Assembly (NCBI RefSeq): GCF_003144245.1
Contig: NW_020289991.1
Location: forward strand, 1-64,000
Length of the DNA: 64,000 bases
Direction of reading: 5' to 3'
Source: Jaminaea rosea
Lineage: Eukaryota > Basidiomycota > Exobasidiomycetes > Microstromatales
The notes beneath the pieces were generated by a model. It did not search any database, was not told the DNA's origin, and worked only from the letters and a program-made list of their open reading frames with translations. Of this stretch, positions 34,353-44,259 are shown one piece after another (within the stretch, counting starts at the first letter, position 1; the number at the start of each line of letters is the position of its first letter). The position numbers and the translations under genes were made by a program.

Positions 34353-34625
34353 GAGGCCACTGCAGTCGTATTGCGGTCCCAAAGTACTGCGATCGGAATG
34401 GGAGCCAACGTGACCGTGACCATGACCGAGACTTGGAACTCTTGTCGGCCCGATACCGATTGAGCTGAGCGCGAGCGGCTACACAGCTGCTTATCGCCAG
34501 CAGCGGCACCGTACTGGAGCGCTGAAGACGAGACGCTGAGCAGGGCATAAGACAGATGCTGCTGCCTCGAACATCTTGACCCGCCACCACACCATTCCCT
34601 CTCGTTTTGCGTCCCATCCTACACG

Positions 34626-35351
34626 ATGCTATTCACCAAGTTGTTCTACCTCGCCGCCATCTACTTCTGCGCCATTGGCCTGGCGCTTGCAGTCCCTTCG
34701 CCCATGTCCATTGACACAGTCAAGGCTGACGGCAGGGACCTAGCCGCTCGCTACACCAACTGGAAGCGGCCTGCGCGATGCCACACCACTAATGTCTTCT
34801 GCCTCACTGTGGAAGGTAGCCCCGAGCCATTTTTCTTTCACCAAGAGGGCGTCATCTCTTGGCGCGACGATACGGCTGACGACCACTGGCACACCTTTGG
34901 TGAGAGCGAGAGACAAGAGAAGTGCGACTTCCTCTGACTCTGACGCGCGCACGCCGTTCCGACCGTAGCCTTCAACAGCAAGTTTCGAGCGACGTTCTCC
35001 ATATCCTGCGTCAACTCGGACATTCAGTATCTTGATGTCTGGTTCGGCTGGACGAAGGGATGGTGAGTCGCGTGAGATCCGTTGCCCAGCGACTAGAGCC
35101 TCCTTCTTACTCGGCATTACTGCCTCATCGCCTCGTAGGAGTAACATGAGTACGACAAGCACCAACCTAGATGGCAGCACGTCCGACGGTAAGAGAGTGG
35201 TGCGTGCGGCGTATTGGCCTGTCGATCCCAACAGTGAGAACGGGAGAGCTCACCAACGCCTTGCGCTACGCAGAATGCTGGACCGCACGGATGGGCTGTG
35301 GGCTCTGGTCAGCCCTGGGCTGATTTTGTCGTTCGCTGTGCCGACGACTGA
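34626..35351 (+). CDS. Array member B3: small secreted four-Cys protein
   Basis: Four exons: 34626-34899, 34969-35062, 35139-35199 and 35274-35351; 168 residues, whole. Signal peptide LFYLAAIYFCAIGLALAVP; a spacer ending DLAARYTNWKRPARC carries a KR pair that could be a Kex2-type site directly before the mature motif RCHTTNVFCLTV. Exon 2: AFNSKFRATFSISC ... DVWFGWTKGW; exon 3: SNMSTTSTNLDGSTSDGKRV; exon 4: WAVGSGQPWADFVVRCADD. The last motif differs from consensus (P-W-A-D-F, and R in place of W before Cys), but the four cysteines remain. Most like B2. Confidence 0.85.
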
Positions 35352-35603
35352 GTTGTCCGAGCATCGTATCTTTGTCTTTCGGCCCGAGAAATCGTGAAGC
35401 TTTGGCGCGAGCTTGATCGCAGCATGACAGTCGCGGCCAATTGCGGCCCGACATTCGGCCCGTTGCAAACCGAGCAAAGCCACCCCCCCGCAGCTGCGAC
35501 GACAGACTGGTGGCGAGTGATTTGCTGACCGCTGGCTCGACAACCGAATCGGCTTCTCTCCTTCCTTTGGCATCAACAACGTCACCTGCCTTACCCACCC
35601 ACG

Positions 35604-36315
35604 ATGCTCCTCCACACGCTCTTGTCGTTCGCCTGCGCCTGCCTCTTTGGCATCATCGGCAGCGTGCTGGCTGTACCCACGGTCACGTCTATCGAGGCTC
35701 GCGACCGCGGAATTCCCAGCCACAAGGGCATCATTCCCTTTCAGCGCCCTACCCGTTGCGTGCAGAGCAACGTCTACTGTCTCAGTGTCTTCGCCACTCG
35801 TGACAGAAACTTCGGCGATTGGTCTCCTGGGGGTGGAAAGGTTTCGTGGATTGAAGACGATCCACAAGGCCGATGGCGCACCTTTGGTGAGCAAGTGGCG
35901 TGGGGGCTCCGCCAACGACTGCGCGCTGACGAAGGTCTTCTCGCTCCAGCTTTCAACGGTAAAGCTCGCGGAGTGCTCCATTTGTCGTGCAATGGGTTTC
36001 AGAACGGCGTCAGCGACGTGATCGTCTGGTTCGGATGGGTCGCGGGATGGTGAGAGGCGGCGAACTTGCTCCAGATCCATGCGTTGACTAACGCGCGTGC
36101 GCTCGCAGGAGTAATATGACTACGGTCTCCCACGAGATCAAAGGCTTCACAGGGGACGACGGCCGGCTTGTGCGTTCAGAGCCGCGAGCAGAGGTAGCGC
36201 CACGCTGACTATCCTCCCACCGGGCGTACGTACGCAGAACCCTGAGCTCAAGGGTGGTTCCGTAGGAAGCGGCACTCCTTGGGTCGACTTTGTACTGTGG
36301 TGTGACAACATCTAG
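35604..36315 (+). CDS. Array member B4: small secreted four-Cys protein
   Basis: Four exons: 35604-35886, 35950-36049, 36109-36169 and 36238-36315; 173 residues, whole. Signal peptide LLSFACACLFGIIGSVLAVP; a spacer and GIIPFQRPTRCVQSNVYCLSV. Exon 2 is six nt longer than usual (AFNGKARGVLHLSCNGF ... IVWFGWVAGW); exon 3: SNMTTVSHEIKGFTGDDGRL; exon 4: NPELKGGSVGSGTPWVDFVL, then W-C-D-N-I. It shares the 'NGKARG' and 'IIPFQRP' features with B5, so the two form a duplicate pair. Confidence 0.85.
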
Positions 36316-36704
36316 CCCGCTGCGTCGTGGCTCCGGCGATTTACTGGCTCTGTCTCTTCAAATTCGATCATCCCCTTCACCTCGACTTGAACGCTTGAGA
36401 ATGCTGTCCATCGTTCCATCGTGCGGAGCTTGTACCAATGCATCTCTTGATGCAGCTCGTGAGTCGGCGAAGGGCGGGGAACGCTGAGATGGAGGAGTGG
36501 ATGGCCTGATCGTGTGAAGTCCGAGGGCGAGCTCCATTGTGGCGTGACCTTTGCGGCCCGACGGTCGACTCATTGGGTGCCGAACATAGTAGCGGCGACA
36601 GAGTGGCGTGGCGACGAGGGCGAGTGCTGAGCTCTGACTCGAGGATGAATTCGGCTTTCCTTCTTTCTTCCTCTCCCACCACATCATCTACCTCGCACCA
36701 ACAC

Positions 36705-37407
36705 ATGATGCTTCTCAAAGCGATCCTGTATTTCGCCTGCTTCTGTCTTCTCGACCTTGGCGTGCTGGCTGCCCCCGCCGTCGAAACTACCCTCCAAACT
36801 CGCGGGTCCATCGGCGCTCCTACCGGTCACGGCATCGTCCCATTGCAGCGCCCTGCGCGTTGCGAGAGGGATAACGTCTATTGCCTAAGCGTACAAGCCT
36901 CTCGTGGCCTTATCGGCGTTTGGGGAGGTCATGATGGGGTGCTCTCGTGGACTGAAACTGATTCTCGCGGCCAGTGGCGCACCTATGGTGAGCTGGGGCA
37001 GATTTGACTTTTCGCCGTCCGTCTTGCTGCTGACAATGATGATTCTGGCTCAGCTTTCAACGGCAAAGCTCGTGGAACGTTGTACATATCGTGCCGAGGG
37101 CTGTCGGACGACGTTGACGTCTGGTTTGGGTGGGCCAAGGGATGGTGAGAAGAGGCCGGCCCGCTACAAAGGCCTTGGCTGACTCGCGTATTTTCGCAGG
37201 AGTAACATGACCACAGCTTCCAACAACGTGCAAGGCATGACGTCGGACGGCAAGATGCTGGTACGTTCAGAGCAGCGATCAGAGGGTAGCGCCGACGCTG
37301 ACTAGCTTGTCCCTCCCGCGCATCCACAGAACCCTCATCTCAATGGAGGTTCCATTGGAAGCGGTCGTCCTTGGGTGGACTTTGCGGTGTGGTGCCAGAA
37401 CCCTTAG
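36705..37407 (+). CDS. Array member B5: small secreted four-Cys protein
   Basis: Four exons: 36705-36987, 37054-37144, 37200-37260 and 37330-37407; 170 residues, whole. Begins with two ATGs. Signal peptide LYFACFCLLDLGVLAAPA; motif RCERDNVYCLSV. Exon 2 is three nt shorter than usual (AFNGKARGTLYISCRGLSDD ending VDVWFGWAKGW); exon 3: SNMTTASNNVQGMTSDGKML; exon 4: GGSIGSGRPWVDFAVWC. Partner of B4. Exon 1 is the same length as in B4 (283 nt). Confidence 0.85.
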
Positions 37408-37936
37408 CTCGCTGCGTCGTGACTCTGCAACCCGTCGTGATCCTTTGCCTCGCCTTGAATTCGATTGCCCTCTCCACTCTTGCGCTCAAAGCGTGCGTAG
37501 CTTATTCGGCGAGAAGAGGCGGCCTGGCGGTCCAGCAAGCGCGCCTCATGGTTGCCCATGACGGCCATCCGTCGTGCCACCGTGCTCGTGAGATGTTTTG
37601 GGTGGATCGCTGGACGAGAAGCGAGGGACCAAAACGAGCTAAGGTGGAGTAGACCCTCGAGTCGACCGACGGATGTGGCCACGTGGCTGCTCCCGAGGCC
37701 AGCTCCGACGCCGCCATTGCGTTGGGCGGGCGGCGGTAATCTCGCTCGCGGTTGACGAGGTTCCATATTGTTTGTCTACCGCCGAACGGCATTGCATTCA
37801 CGAGCGCTATGTAGCAGCGAGGTGTGTGCAAACGTGTGGCCCCAATGTGGGTCCCTCTAGGTATGTCAACCTCGCCGGCCCCTCCTCTCTCGTCTCTCCC
37901 GTCTTGCGCCCAACAACCCATCGTCTTCCCAAAACA

Positions 37937-38595
37937 ATGCTCCCTGCCAGCCTCTTCGCCCTCATCTGCGCGCTGCTCTTCGCGGTCAAAACACGGGCTA
38001 TGCCCGCTGAGCTCGCCATTCGCGCACACATCCCTCGTCACCCTGACCCATGCTTCAAGAGCAACGTCTACTGCTTGACCGTTCAGACGGGCGAGCATGG
38101 TGATCGCGAGTGGGCCGTCCCCGAGGGTAAACCATCGTGGATTCAGCAGGAGCCGGGACTGCCTTGGAAGACTTATGGTAAGCCAACAAAAAGCATTTCA
38201 AGAGGTCAGAATGTCTCTGATCCCTCTTCTGACCGCTCTTCCAGCTTTCAATGGAAAGTTCAAGGGGACGCTACGCATGTCGTGTCGTTCAGACTTCTAC
38301 TCGTACTTTGACGTCTGGTTCGGCTGGACCAAGGGATGGTGAGCATGCATGTGGCGCTCAGCGGAGAATGTTCAACTTAATCGCGCGCAACACATCGTAG
38401 GAGTAACATGACAACAGTCGACCCCGATATCTCTGCGTTGTCCTCGGACGGCAAGGTGCTGGTGCGTACCGAGCAACAAGCCAAGATGGCAGTCAGGCTG
38501 ACCTCGGCTTTGCGCACTTGCAGAAGGATGGCACTCATGGCGGCTCCATTGGCAGCGGTCGTGCTTGGGTCGACTTTGCCGTGTGGTGCATCTGA
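37937..38595 (+). CDS. Array member B6: small secreted four-Cys protein
   Basis: Four exons: 37937-38177, 38245-38338, 38401-38461 and 38524-38595; 155 residues, whole. Signal peptide LPASLFALICALLFAVKTRA, a short spacer, and PCFKSNVYCLTVQT. Exon 2: AFNGKFKGTLRMSCRSDFYS ending DVWFGWTKGW; exon 3: SNMTTVDPDISALSSDGKVL; exon 4: GGSIGSGRAWVDFAVWC, then Ile and stop, so the protein ends two residues after its last Cys. Forms a pair with B7 (shared RMSC/RMTC and CLKSNVYC features). The upstream gap (529 nt) is the longest in the array and contains nothing recognisable. Confidence 0.85.
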
Positions 38596-38937
38596 CTCGC
38601 TGTGCCATTGAATTCCCTGTTTGCGCGCCGCATCCCAGTGCAAATCGACAAATTGCCCCTTATCTTTCAGTGGTGCGGCGGTGCTACTGAATGAAGGGGA
38701 GATCTGGCATTGCGCGAAGCGGCCCGCACCCTTGACTTGTAAAGCGATCAATCACCGGCCATTCTGTCCTTCTTTCGAAAGGCCATGTATCGCTCATCTT
38801 CCGCCCATCGGGCTGTGCAGCGACGATGAATACGAAGCAAACGCCGTGGTCAGGCCACCTTGCCAGCTGTTGCCTTGCTTTCTCCTTCAGCTCGGCGCGT
38901 TTCTTCTCCCATCCACACCTCTGCATCACACATCAAC

Positions 38938-39626
38938 ATGCTTTTCCTCGGACTTCCTCACCTCATCCTCGCGGCTCTCCTCGCCGGGAACGCATGCGCT
39001 TTGCCCACTTCGGAGCTTGCCCATGCGCCCGTCAAGCACAAGTACGTCCCCTACCACCGGCCCACGCTTTGCCTCAAGAGCAACGTATACTGCCTGACCG
39101 TCGAGACAGACCAAGATGGCGGAGGAGTTGATTGGACAGCCAAGGAGGGCACCATCTCCTGGACTCACCAAAAAGATGGAGATCCTTGGGTCACGTATGG
39201 TGAGCTTTGGGTGCGCAAGATTCCGTGAAGCAGAACCCTCACCCCTCTTCTCATCGCGTAGCTTTCAACGCAAAGTTCAAAGGAAATCTGCGCATGACCT
39301 GTCGTCCTGACGTCTACTCGTACATCAACGTTTGGCTTGGCTGGACCAAGGGATGGTTAGTCGCGCATGCTCTGCCGTCATCCCCTTCTTGCTGATCCCG
39401 CCTACTGTCGACCCAATCGCAGGAGCAACATCACTACGGTCGACGACAATGTCGCGGTTCAGACCTCGGACGGCAAAGTCATGGTCAGTGTGCAGGATGT
39501 CAAGGTAGCGACGCCCTCTGCTGACCCGAACTTTCTCTCGCGTGACAGTGGGGTCGGCATTTGGGCGGGTCCATTGGGTCGGGCATGCCTTGGGTCGATT
39601 TTGCCATATGGTGTCAGGTGGTCTAG
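38938..39626 (+). CDS. Array member B7: small secreted four-Cys protein
   Basis: Four exons: 38938-39199, 39262-39355, 39423-39483 and 39549-39626; 164 residues, whole. Signal peptide LPHLILAALLAGNACALP; motif LCLKSNVYCLTVET. Exon 2: AFNAKFKGNLRMTCRPDVYS ending NVWLGWTKGW; exon 3: SNITTVDDNVAVQTSDGKVM; exon 4: HLGGSIGSGMPWVDFAIWC. Intron 2 starts GTTAGT and intron 3 GTCAGT, both less common donors. Pairs with B6. Confidence 0.85.
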
Positions 39627-39858
39627 CTCGCTGCCCTTACCGTACATGTGTTGTATCTTTCCTATCTCGCCAAGAATGCCCTTTGACCGTCGTACTCTTC
39701 CTGTCGCTGCATCGGCCCGTCTCGAGCTGGATCAGGGCGAAGGTGTGTCAGACTATGCGGTGGTATAGTGGTCATCGAGGGGAGGAGCAACGTGCCAGAC
39801 ACTCACTCGTATCATCGGTTTGGCTTCTTGACCACAACATTAACACCTCGCGCCGCCG

Positions 39859-40561
39859 ATGATGCTGCTGACTATGCTCCTGAGCGCGACTTTGGCCTGG
39901 GCCGGTCTCTTTGCGACATCTGTCATGTCTTCCAAAGACGGGCCTCCGCAGGGTGCAAACCCAGACAAGTGGCCGACGGGCTACGTCCCCTTTCGTCCTC
40001 CCATGCTCTGCTTCACTACAAAGGTCTACTGCCTCCATGTCCAGTCCGCAAATCAGATTGCGGAAGAATGGATCTCCTTCGAAGGCGATGTCTCCTGGAT
40101 TGTTCAGGCCGAACGAGTGCCTTGGCGCACCTACGGTGAAGCAGACTTGTGGCCACGATCTTTGAACACAGCATTCACTCACGTCTGACCCACTTCTCAG
40201 CTTTCAACAGCAAGTTTCGCGGCACGGTCCGCCTTCACTGCATTTTGCCCGATAATGACGAGTTCGACGTCTGGTTTGGCTGGATCAAAGGATGGTGAGT
40301 CGCCCAATGGTGATAGGCAACGATTGGGCAGCTAATCATTCTCTGCCACCCGTACCGTTTTAGGAGCAACATCACGACTCGCAGTCCACACCTTCAGGTA
40401 AGGGGACCGGATGCAAAGCTGCTGGTACGTCTGCCTTTCATGAAGCAGTCTCGGCGCTCGACTGATCCATCTTTACACGCAATTAGCCCGGCCCCGAGGG
40501 AGGCTCACTAGGCTCGGGTGAGGCCTGGGGCGACTTCTTCGTCTGGTGTGACTCTACGTAG
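39859..40561 (+). CDS. Array member B8: small secreted four-Cys protein
   Basis: Four exons: 39859-40135, 40201-40294, 40364-40424 and 40487-40561; 168 residues, whole. Signal peptide LLSATLAWAGLFATSVMS; a Pro-rich spacer; motif LCFTTKVYCLHVQS (His in place of the usual Thr/Ser after Leu). Exon 2: AFNSKFRGTVRLHC ending DVWFGWIKGW; exon 3: SNITTRSPHLQVRGPDAKLL; exon 4: GGSLGSGEAWGDFFVWCDST. The W-V-D-F core has become W-G-D-F. The first motif (CLHVQ) and part of the upstream sequence resemble B9, its partner. Confidence 0.84.
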
Positions 40562-40840
40562 CACGTGCGCCCTCCGGCCCTGGCGCTGTCCTTTGTGCTG
40601 TGGCATTCTTCATTAATTCACCGTCCGCAATGCTACTCTCCTCGCTGTCCAATGTCCGGCCGTCTTGATCTCGATGTAGCCGCATTGGCCCGTTGTGAGC
40701 TGTGAGGCAACCCAAGAGGAATGGCTTGCCAGAGGCCGCGGTGATGTAGAGGCCGCTCAGGAAAATCGCAACGTGCTGGCAAGTGACTCGTACCATCGAT
40801 TTGCCGTCCTTACCACCATAGCATGCGGGCGCCCACCAAT

Positions 40841-41335
40841 ATGCGTTTCGTCGTGCTCCTCTCTGCAGCTACCGCCTGCGCTACCTTCCTCGCCGCCCAT
40901 GCTATGCCGACCACCACTGATTCCACACAGGGCGGAGCGGACTGCCAATCAGGCCTAACAAGGGCTTCCTTCCTTTTCACCCCCCTCTGCGCTGCTTCAA
41001 CACGAATGTCTTCTGTCTTCACGTGCAAGCACGACGACTTCGACGTCTGGTTTGGCTGGGCAAAGGGATGGTAAGTTACTCATCGAAGCTTGGGCAGCGT
41101 CGCAGCTGCTCAGTTCCTGTCCGTTGCAGGAGCAACATCAGTACCGAAAGCTCACGCCTTCAGGCCAAAGGCTTGGCCGCAGATTTAATGGTGCGCCCGC
41201 TCAAAATGAACCTCGGTCAGCCGCTCAGCTGATCAACCTTCGCCGTTTTGCGCTCAGAACCCTGGGCCCAAAGGCGGTTCGCTGGGCTCCGGTGCGGCCT
41301 GGGTCGACTTCTTCGTCTGGTGTCAGACCACTTAG
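40841..41335 (+). pseudogene. Array member B9: secreted four-Cys family, broken and shortened copy
   Basis: It keeps a signal-peptide start (LLSAATACATFLAAHAMP), traces of the first cysteine motif (related to B8), the end of exon 2 (DVWFGWAKGW), exon 3 (41130-41190, SNISTESSRLQAKG) and exon 4 (41258-41335, GGSLGSGAAWVDFFVWC). The middle of the gene found in every other B copy is missing and the first part no longer reads as the family protein, so I treat it as a fossil with about two breaks. Adjacent to B8 and most like it. Confidence 0.7.
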
Positions 41336-41562
41336 CTCGTTGCGCCCTCGCACCCTTCCCCTACCGTACGACGAAGCAATCGACTCTGTTACATCGTAAA
41401 CGTGACAATTTGAGCGCGTATGCCTTCGTGAGCACCGCCGTAGGGATGGGTAGCGCACTTCAAATTGCTCCGAATGTAGTCACTTTGTAGTCACTCTACA
41501 GTACCACCCAGTCGCAGCACCCTATCTCGACTTGGACTTGTTACCACCCAAAGCTCGCAAGG

Positions 41563-42246
41563 ATGGGCGATATCGCGCTCTACTTCATGCTGGCCTGTGC
41601 TTGGCTGCTCGTCGCCGTAGCCTCTGCCGACCACGATGCTAGTCTCAAGCCCGCCGATCACCTCTCTCGGCAAAGCCCCGCTGCTTTCAAGCCTCCTGCG
41701 CGTTGCGGTACCACTCACGTCTACTGCTTGAGCGCTGAAGCTGCTCACGGTGCCTCTCCGAGTGGGTCCGTTCTGAGGGTGAGATCAGTTGGATGGAGGA
41801 CGCAACGCTCTGGAGCACCTACGGTGAGCGTGCAGAAGTCATACTGTCAGAGCAGTCTATTCTCTGAAACCGCGCACCTTTCGCTCGCCTCGCAAGCAGC
41901 CTTCAACCAGAAGTTTCGTGGGACCCTCCGCCTCTACTGCCACCCGAGCGAGAATAATGACATCGAAATTTGGTTCGGCTGGACGAAGGGATGGTCAGTG
42001 TCGTACTTGCGTTGTTGCCGAGGAGCAGCTCGCTGACCTTGCTGGGCCCCAGTGCAGGAGCAACATCAGTACGAGAAGCTACAACATCCAGGGCACTACC
42101 TCGGACGTTGGCGTACTGGTACGTCCATGCCAAGTGCCTGCAGCTTGAAAAGTCACCCGACCATCTCTTTTCCTCTTATGCAGAACCCTGGCCCCGAGGG
42201 AGGCGTAGTCGGCTCCAGCATGCCGTGGGTCAATGTGCAGCTCTGA
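41563..42246 (+). pseudogene. Array member B10: secreted four-Cys family, probably broken copy
   Basis: Exon layout as in other B copies: 41563-41823, 41900-41993, 42058-42118 and 42184-42246. Signal peptide LACAWLLVAVASA, spacer, motif RCGTTHVYCLSAEAAHG, exon 2 AFNQKFRGTLRLYCHPSEN ... EIWFGWTKGW, exon 3 SNISTRSYNIQGTTSD, exon 4 GGVVGSSMPWVNVQL. Exons 2-4 resemble B11 and B12. The coding sequence appears damaged about twice and the C-terminal cysteine is not reached, so I treat it as a fossil. If transcribed, its product would lack the second disulfide. Confidence 0.68.
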
Positions 42247-42457
42247 TGCGTGAGCACTCAGCTCGCCTGTGCCCAACCCTGAGAACGTCACAAATTGATT
42301 GTCATTTCCAATTTGTCGAGTGCACTTTGAGTACCTGGCTGCAATGTCCTCGAGCAAACCAATTCGTCATCAGCGCCAGCGCAGCGAAGTTGGGCTTCGT
42401 GTCCCGTATCTCAGTTGCGACCTCTTACAAGACGCAAAGCTCCCACGCCACGCTGAC

Positions 42458-43159
42458 ATGCTGCCTCTCGTGCTTCACTGCATTATAGCGTGCACTTGGC
42501 TGCTCACAGCATCAGCTTCATCCAATCACAATACTTCTGCCACCTCGCTCGGCCCCAAGAGGGAGTACGTCCCTTTCAAACTGCCCTCGCGCTGCTACAC
42601 CACCCACGTCTTTTGTTTCAGCATTCAACTAGCCCACAACATCCAGGGATACTGGGTGCACAATGAGGGCGGGATAACCTGGGTCGAGGACTCTGAGAAA
42701 GAGCCCTGGCGCACCTACGGTGGGCCTCATGAGCGTTGCGGATGAGCAGCCAGCGCGCCGCTAATCATGCGTACCTCTCTCCTGCTCGCTCAAAGCCTTC
42801 AATCGCAAGTTCCGCGGAAAGCTGACCCTGGAATGCCATCCAGACGAGGGCAATGACATCGACGTCTGGCTCGGCTGGACTAATGGATGGTGAGGAGCGC
42901 GTTGCCGCGAGCAAGAGAATCTTTTGCTGATCTTCAATTATATCGCCCCCTAGGAGCAACATGAGCACGACGAGTTCCAACATTCAGGGCAGTACTTCAG
43001 ACTCTGGCCTACTTGTGCGTTCCTGTACAACCCGCGAGAGGCGGAGTCATCTGCTGATCAATTGGTCTTCCTTCTTCGCGTTCGCAGGTTCCTAGTCCCA
43101 ACGGAGCGTCGGTCGGTTCGAGCACTCCCTGGGTCGATTTCCAGGTCTGGTGCATTTGA
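42458..43159 (+). CDS. Array member B11: small secreted four-Cys protein
   Basis: Four exons: 42458-42719, 42796-42889, 42954-43014 and 43088-43159; 162 residues, whole. Signal peptide LHCIIACTWLLTASASS; motif RCYTTHVFCFSIQLAHN (Phe replaces Leu in the usual C-L-T/S). Exon 2: AFNRKFRGKLTLECHPDEGN ending DVWLGWTNGW; exon 3: SNMSTTSSNIQGSTSDSGLL; exon 4: GASVGSSTPWVDFQVWC, then Ile and stop. Close to B10 and B12. Intron 1 starts GTGGGC and ends CAAAG. Confidence 0.84.
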
Positions 43160-43453
43160 ATGTGGCTACGCCTCATCAGCAGTATGAGGTTGCTCAGCCT
43201 CGTGACGATCAGATCGCTGGCTGCTGTGAGATGACGAAGCTCGCTATGATATGTCGCCCTGACCCAGACGCTGTCGTCACGAATTTATCCGTTTTGCCAT
43301 GTCGTAGACGCCTTCGAAAACGTGCCAGTCCCGCCGCCGCGAGCGCCACTGCCTCTGAATGAGCAAAGATGCGCGAGATATTCCGCACCTACCGCGCCAG
43401 TGATGCTGCTGAGCTTTTGCGCCTTATCTCAAGCCAGAGGTCTTCTTTACCAA

Positions 43454-44154
43454 ATGCTCTTCACTCATCTCCAACGGCTTATTACTGCGCTTTACTGGAC
43501 CCTCGCCTGCGCTTGGCCGCTCGCCGCTGCTCCCTTACCAGGACACAATGTTGGTCCAAATCCCACCCGCAATCAAGTCTCCCCTCCCTTCCAACCGCCC
43601 AAGCGTTGCCACACCACGCACGTCTACTGCTTGAGCCTTCAAGCCGCTCATGGCGTCTATGAAGAATGGCTTGACACCGACGGCTCCATCAGTTGGAGGG
43701 ATGACGCCGAGCCCTGGCGCACGTACGGTAAACGTGGATGAGTTTCTTGTACACAGAAGGCGCGGTGTTGATCCGCCGCACCTTACGCAGCCTTCGACGG
43801 CAAATTTCGAGGCAAGCTACGTCTCTACTGCGATCCGTGCGAGGATAAGGACCTCGAAATGTGGTTTGGCTGGATCGAAGGATGGTGAGTGGCGTGATAT
43901 CGATGTCGCGAGGAGCTTAGCTTCTATTCCTCTTGGCCTGCAGGAGCAACGTAAGTACGACCAGCTTTAACATTCAAGGGACCACCTCGGACAACCATTC
44001 ACTGGTACGTTCGCATCTGAGGCTAGCTGAGTGGCAGACAGCTTACCACCTCACGCCTTCGCACCTCCTTCTGCAGAATCCTGGCCCTAATGGGGGCTCA
44101 GTCGGCTCGAGCACTCCGTGGGTCGATGTGCAGCTCTGGTGCAGGAGCACTTGA
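43454..44154 (+). CDS. Array member B12: small secreted four-Cys protein (last copy)
   Basis: Four exons: 43454-43727, 43791-43884, 43944-44004 and 44077-44154; 168 residues, whole. Signal peptide LYWTLACAWPLAAAP; spacer; motif RCHTTHVYCLSLQAAHG. Exon 2: AFDGKFRGKLRLYCDPCEDK (one extra Cys) ending EMWFGWIEGW; exon 3: SNVSTTSFNIQGTTSDNHSL; exon 4: GGSVGSSTPWVDVQLWCRST. Start chosen at the ATG directly before the hydrophobic core; the frame is also open upstream. It ends only 105 nt from the stop of the convergent Cys-rich gene on the minus strand. Confidence 0.84.
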
Positions 44155-44259
44155 GCACGAGAACGCGCTTCGTGAACAATGTCAACTTTGCTCGCGGCTT
44201 CGAAACGATGAAGCATACGAGTGACAAGATTGTCTGAGCTGACGACCGAGCACGGCGCC

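Noticed and set aside
39750-39790. A tRNA-like A-box string (GGTATAGTGGTCATCG) upstream of B8
   Set aside because: No B-box (GGTTCRANNCC) follows at the right distance and the flanks do not fold into an acceptor stem; chance similarity.
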